NCBI GenBank assembly: GCA_018828385.1
Contig: JAHJVE010000023.1
Location: forward strand, 1-64,000
Direction: 5' to 3'
DNA length: 64,000 nt
Source: Gammaproteobacteria bacterium
GTDB lineage: Bacteria > Pseudomonadota > Gammaproteobacteria > Burkholderiales > Rhodocyclaceae
A program made the position numbers and the translations under genes. Positions 61,947 through 64,000 of the stretch are shown here, one piece after another (the first letter of the stretch is position 1; each line of letters opens with the position of its first letter). The notes under the pieces are model-generated. The model ran no database searches. It was given only the letters and a program-made list of their open reading frames with translations, and was not told where the DNA came from.

Positions 61947-63959
61947 TCAGGAGCCCTTGCGGCCGCTACTGCGCGGGCGCGAGGCACCGCGTTTGGACGC
62001 GCCGCTCTCGATCGGCAGCGTGCCTTTGCAGTCGGGGTAGCGACTGCACGACCAGAAGGGGCCGGTCTTGCCGGTTCGCTGGCGCGTCGGTGTGCCGCAC
62101 TGCGGGCAAGCAGGACCCTGGGGAACCTTGATGGACAGCGAGGTGCTGCCGTACTGCGCGATCAGTTGCGAAATCCATGCGGCCTGTTTGTCGATGAACA
62201 CATCCAAGGTGAGCTGTCCGGCCTCGATCATGTCGAGCGCCTGCTCCCACACGGCGGTGGTTCCGGGGTCGGCAATCGCCGCGGGCACGGCGTCGATCAA
62301 CGTGAATGCCGCATCCGATGCACGGATGGAGCGTCCTTTCTTCACGAGGTAGCCGCGGGCGATCAGCCCACTGATGATGTTGGCCCGTGTCGCCTCGGTG
62401 CCGATGCCGACCGTATCCTTGAGCTTCTGCTTCAGACGCGGGTCCGTCACCAGCTTGGCGACCCCCTTCATGGACTTGACCAGTTCGCCCTGCGTGTAGG
62501 GCTTGGGCGGCATCGTCTTGAGCGCCTTGATCTCGGCTTCGGCCACCCGGCACGCCATGCCCTCGCGCAGCGCGGGGAGCACCTGGCTGCGCGCCGTGGC
62601 TTCTCCATCCTCGTCCGCTTGCGGCTCGGCCAGCACCAGGCGCCAGCCCTTGACGACCACCTGCTTGCCGGTGGCCACCAGCTTCTGCTGGCCGCAGGAC
62701 AGCTCGGCGACAGTGCGGTCGAACTCGTGGTGAGGGAGGAACTGCGCCAGGTAGTGCGCGCGGATCAGCCGGTACACCGCCAGTTCCTTCGCGCTCATGG
62801 CCGAGAGGTTCGGGGGTTCGAGCGTCGGGATGATGCCGTGGTGCGCCGTGACTTTACCGTCGTTCCAGGCGCGAGAGCGCTGGTAGTGGTCGAGCTTGCC
62901 CAGGATGGAGCGCAGCGAGGGATCGGTCTTGAGCAGGCTGTCCAGAACCGTGGGCACCTCGGCAAACATGCTTTCAGGCAGGTAGCCGGAATCCGAACGC
63001 GGGTACGTCGTGGCCTTGTGAGTTTCATATAAGGCCTGGGCAATCTCCAGGGTCTCCTGCACGTCCAGCCCAAGCTGCTTGGAACAAACCTCCTGCAAGG
63101 TGCCTAGGTCGAACAGCAGCGGAGGGCCTTCGCGCACGCGCTCGGTCTCGACCGATACCACCTGGGCGCTGCCCGCAGCGCGGATCTGCTGCGAGGCCTG
63201 CTGGGCGACTGGCTGCTGCAGGCAGCGGCCGGCATCGTCGGTGCAGCCATCGGGCGGAACCCACTGCGCGCTGAAAGCCTGTCCACCTGCGGACAGGGAC
63301 ACGTCGATGGCCCAGAACGGCACCGACTTGAAGGCCGCGATCTCGCGATCGCGGTCCACGACGAGCTTCAAGGTCGGCGTCTGGACGCGCCCGACGGATA
63401 GCACGCCGTCGTAGCCTGCCTGCCGGCCCAGCACGGTGAACAACCGGCTGAGGTTCATGCCCACCAGCCAGTCGGCGCGTGAGCGCGCCAGTGCCGAGTA
63501 GTACATCGGCAGCGTTTCGGAAGACGGCCGCAACTTGCCGAGCGCGGTGCGGATCGACGCATCGTTGAGCGCCGACAACCACAGCCGTTCGATGGGGCCG
63601 CGGTAACCGCACAGGTCGATGATCTCGCGGGCGATCAGCTCTCCCTCGCGGTCGGCATCGGTGGCGATGACCAAATGGGTCGCCTTCGCCAGAAGCGCTT
63701 TGACGACCTTGAATTGCGTGGCGGTCTTCGGTTTGACCTCGACCCGCCACTGCTGGGGAACGATGGGCAACTGCTCCAGCGACCAGCGCTTGAGCGCCGC
63801 GTCATAGACCTCGGGAGCTGCCGCTTCTACGAGATGGCCGATGCACCAGGTGACGGTGACGCCGGAGCCGCTGAGACAGCCTTCACCGCGCTGCGTCGCG
63901 CCGAGAATCCGGCCAATGTCTTTGCCCTGGGAGGGCTTCTCGCACAAGAACAGCCGCAT
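61947..63959 (-). CDS. topB: DNA topoisomerase III
   Basis: A 670-residue type IA topoisomerase: TOPRIM domain at the start (MRLFLCEKPSQGKDIGRIL ... LVIATDADREGELIAREI), catalytic Tyr in the SVGRVQTPTLKLVVDRD / TTYPRSDSGYLPESMF region, and a C-terminal Cys4 zinc-finger (CPQCGTPTRQRTGKTGPFWSCSRYPDC). TopB is a standard gene of ICEclc-type islands and resolves DNA intermediates in replication or transfer. Ends with a basic tail. Upstream neighbours lie beyond the right edge. Confidence 0.95.
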   Translation of the reverse strand: MRLFLCEKPSQGKDIGRILGATQRGEGCLSGSGVTVTWCIGHLVEAAAPEVYDAALKRWSLEQLPIVPQQWRVEVKPKTATQFKVVKALLAKATHLVIATDADREGELIAREIIDLCGYRGPIERLWLSALNDASIRTALGKLRPSSETLPMYYSALARSRADWLVGMNLSRLFTVLGRQAGYDGVLSVGRVQTPTLKLVVDRDREIAAFKSVPFWAIDVSLSAGGQAFSAQWVPPDGCTDDAGRCLQQPVAQQASQQIRAAGSAQVVSVETERVREGPPLLFDLGTLQEVCSKQLGLDVQETLEIAQALYETHKATTYPRSDSGYLPESMFAEVPTVLDSLLKTDPSLRSILGKLDHYQRSRAWNDGKVTAHHGIIPTLEPPNLSAMSAKELAVYRLIRAHYLAQFLPHHEFDRTVAELSCGQQKLVATGKQVVVKGWRLVLAEPQADEDGEATARSQVLPALREGMACRVAEAEIKALKTMPPKPYTQGELVKSMKGVAKLVTDPRLKQKLKDTVGIGTEATRANIISGLIARGYLVKKGRSIRASDAAFTLIDAVPAAIADPGTTAVWEQALDMIEAGQLTLDVFIDKQAAWISQLIAQYGSTSLSIKVPQGPACPQCGTPTRQRTGKTGPFWSCSRYPDCKGTLPIESGASKRGASRPRSSGRKGS

Positions 63960-64000
63960 GTCCGTCCATCCGATTTCCGTGGTTCATTGAGTTGCTGGAA

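Overview
The window is GC-rich proteobacterial DNA and looks like most of one integrative and conjugative element (ICE) of the ICEclc/PFGI-1 type. The evidence is a MobH relaxase (traI), a complete MPF-G type IV secretion gene set in its usual order, an SXT/PFL-type TraD, topoisomerase III, RadC, and the run of DUF3085/DUF3275/DUF3577 small proteins typical of these islands. No integrase, ParA or attachment site is visible, so both ends lie outside the window. The host cannot be fixed; a Burkholderiales or Pseudomonas-like bacterium fits the GC content and gene types.

Layout. 1-14.95 kb: cargo. It holds an MFS tail, a ClbS-like protein, an NTF2-fold secreted protein, an aaeBXA-type efflux operon with its outer-membrane factor, a FadR-type regulator, a TonB-dependent siderophore receptor cut in two by a complete IS1182-family insertion (CTAG duplication), and a metal-stress group (duplicated DUF305 protein behind a CueR-type 19-bp-spacer promoter, glutaredoxin, a second kdsA). 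14.96-18.9 kb: traI, a candidate transfer-origin region, a Xre/RES toxin-antitoxin pair with promoter and operator, and DUF3742. 18.9-40.2 kb: conjugation genes, all leftward, in three transcription units, each preceded by a shared TTGTTTGYTG box. A rightward, lower-GC gene for a PD-(D/E)XK nuclease-like protein interrupts this block at 33-34 kb. 40.3-46.5 kb: a decayed MFS gene and a rightward fluoride-resistance operon headed by a fluoride riboswitch: CLC-F antiporter, CrcB, two PII-like DUF190-type proteins, a small membrane protein, a divergent enolase and a histidine phosphatase. 46.6-64 kb: leftward accessory core with an SNF2-type helicase, an adenine-type methyltransferase, about 14 small proteins of unknown function, a cytosine methyltransferase and topB.

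How it works together. TraI, TraD, the VirB4-like ATPase and the pilus/channel proteins form the transfer machine. TopB, RadC, the helicase and the methyltransferases probably process or protect the transferred DNA. The fluoride operon exports F- and supplies a second copy of a fluoride-sensitive glycolytic enzyme.

The most unusual signal is non-coding. A 110-140 bp element with three dyads occurs five times, 65-85 bp from hairpin leaders of radC and four genes in the 54-60 kb block, and its paired bases change together between copies. Most genes of that block also carry a second, shorter leader hairpin family placed directly before the ribosome binding site.
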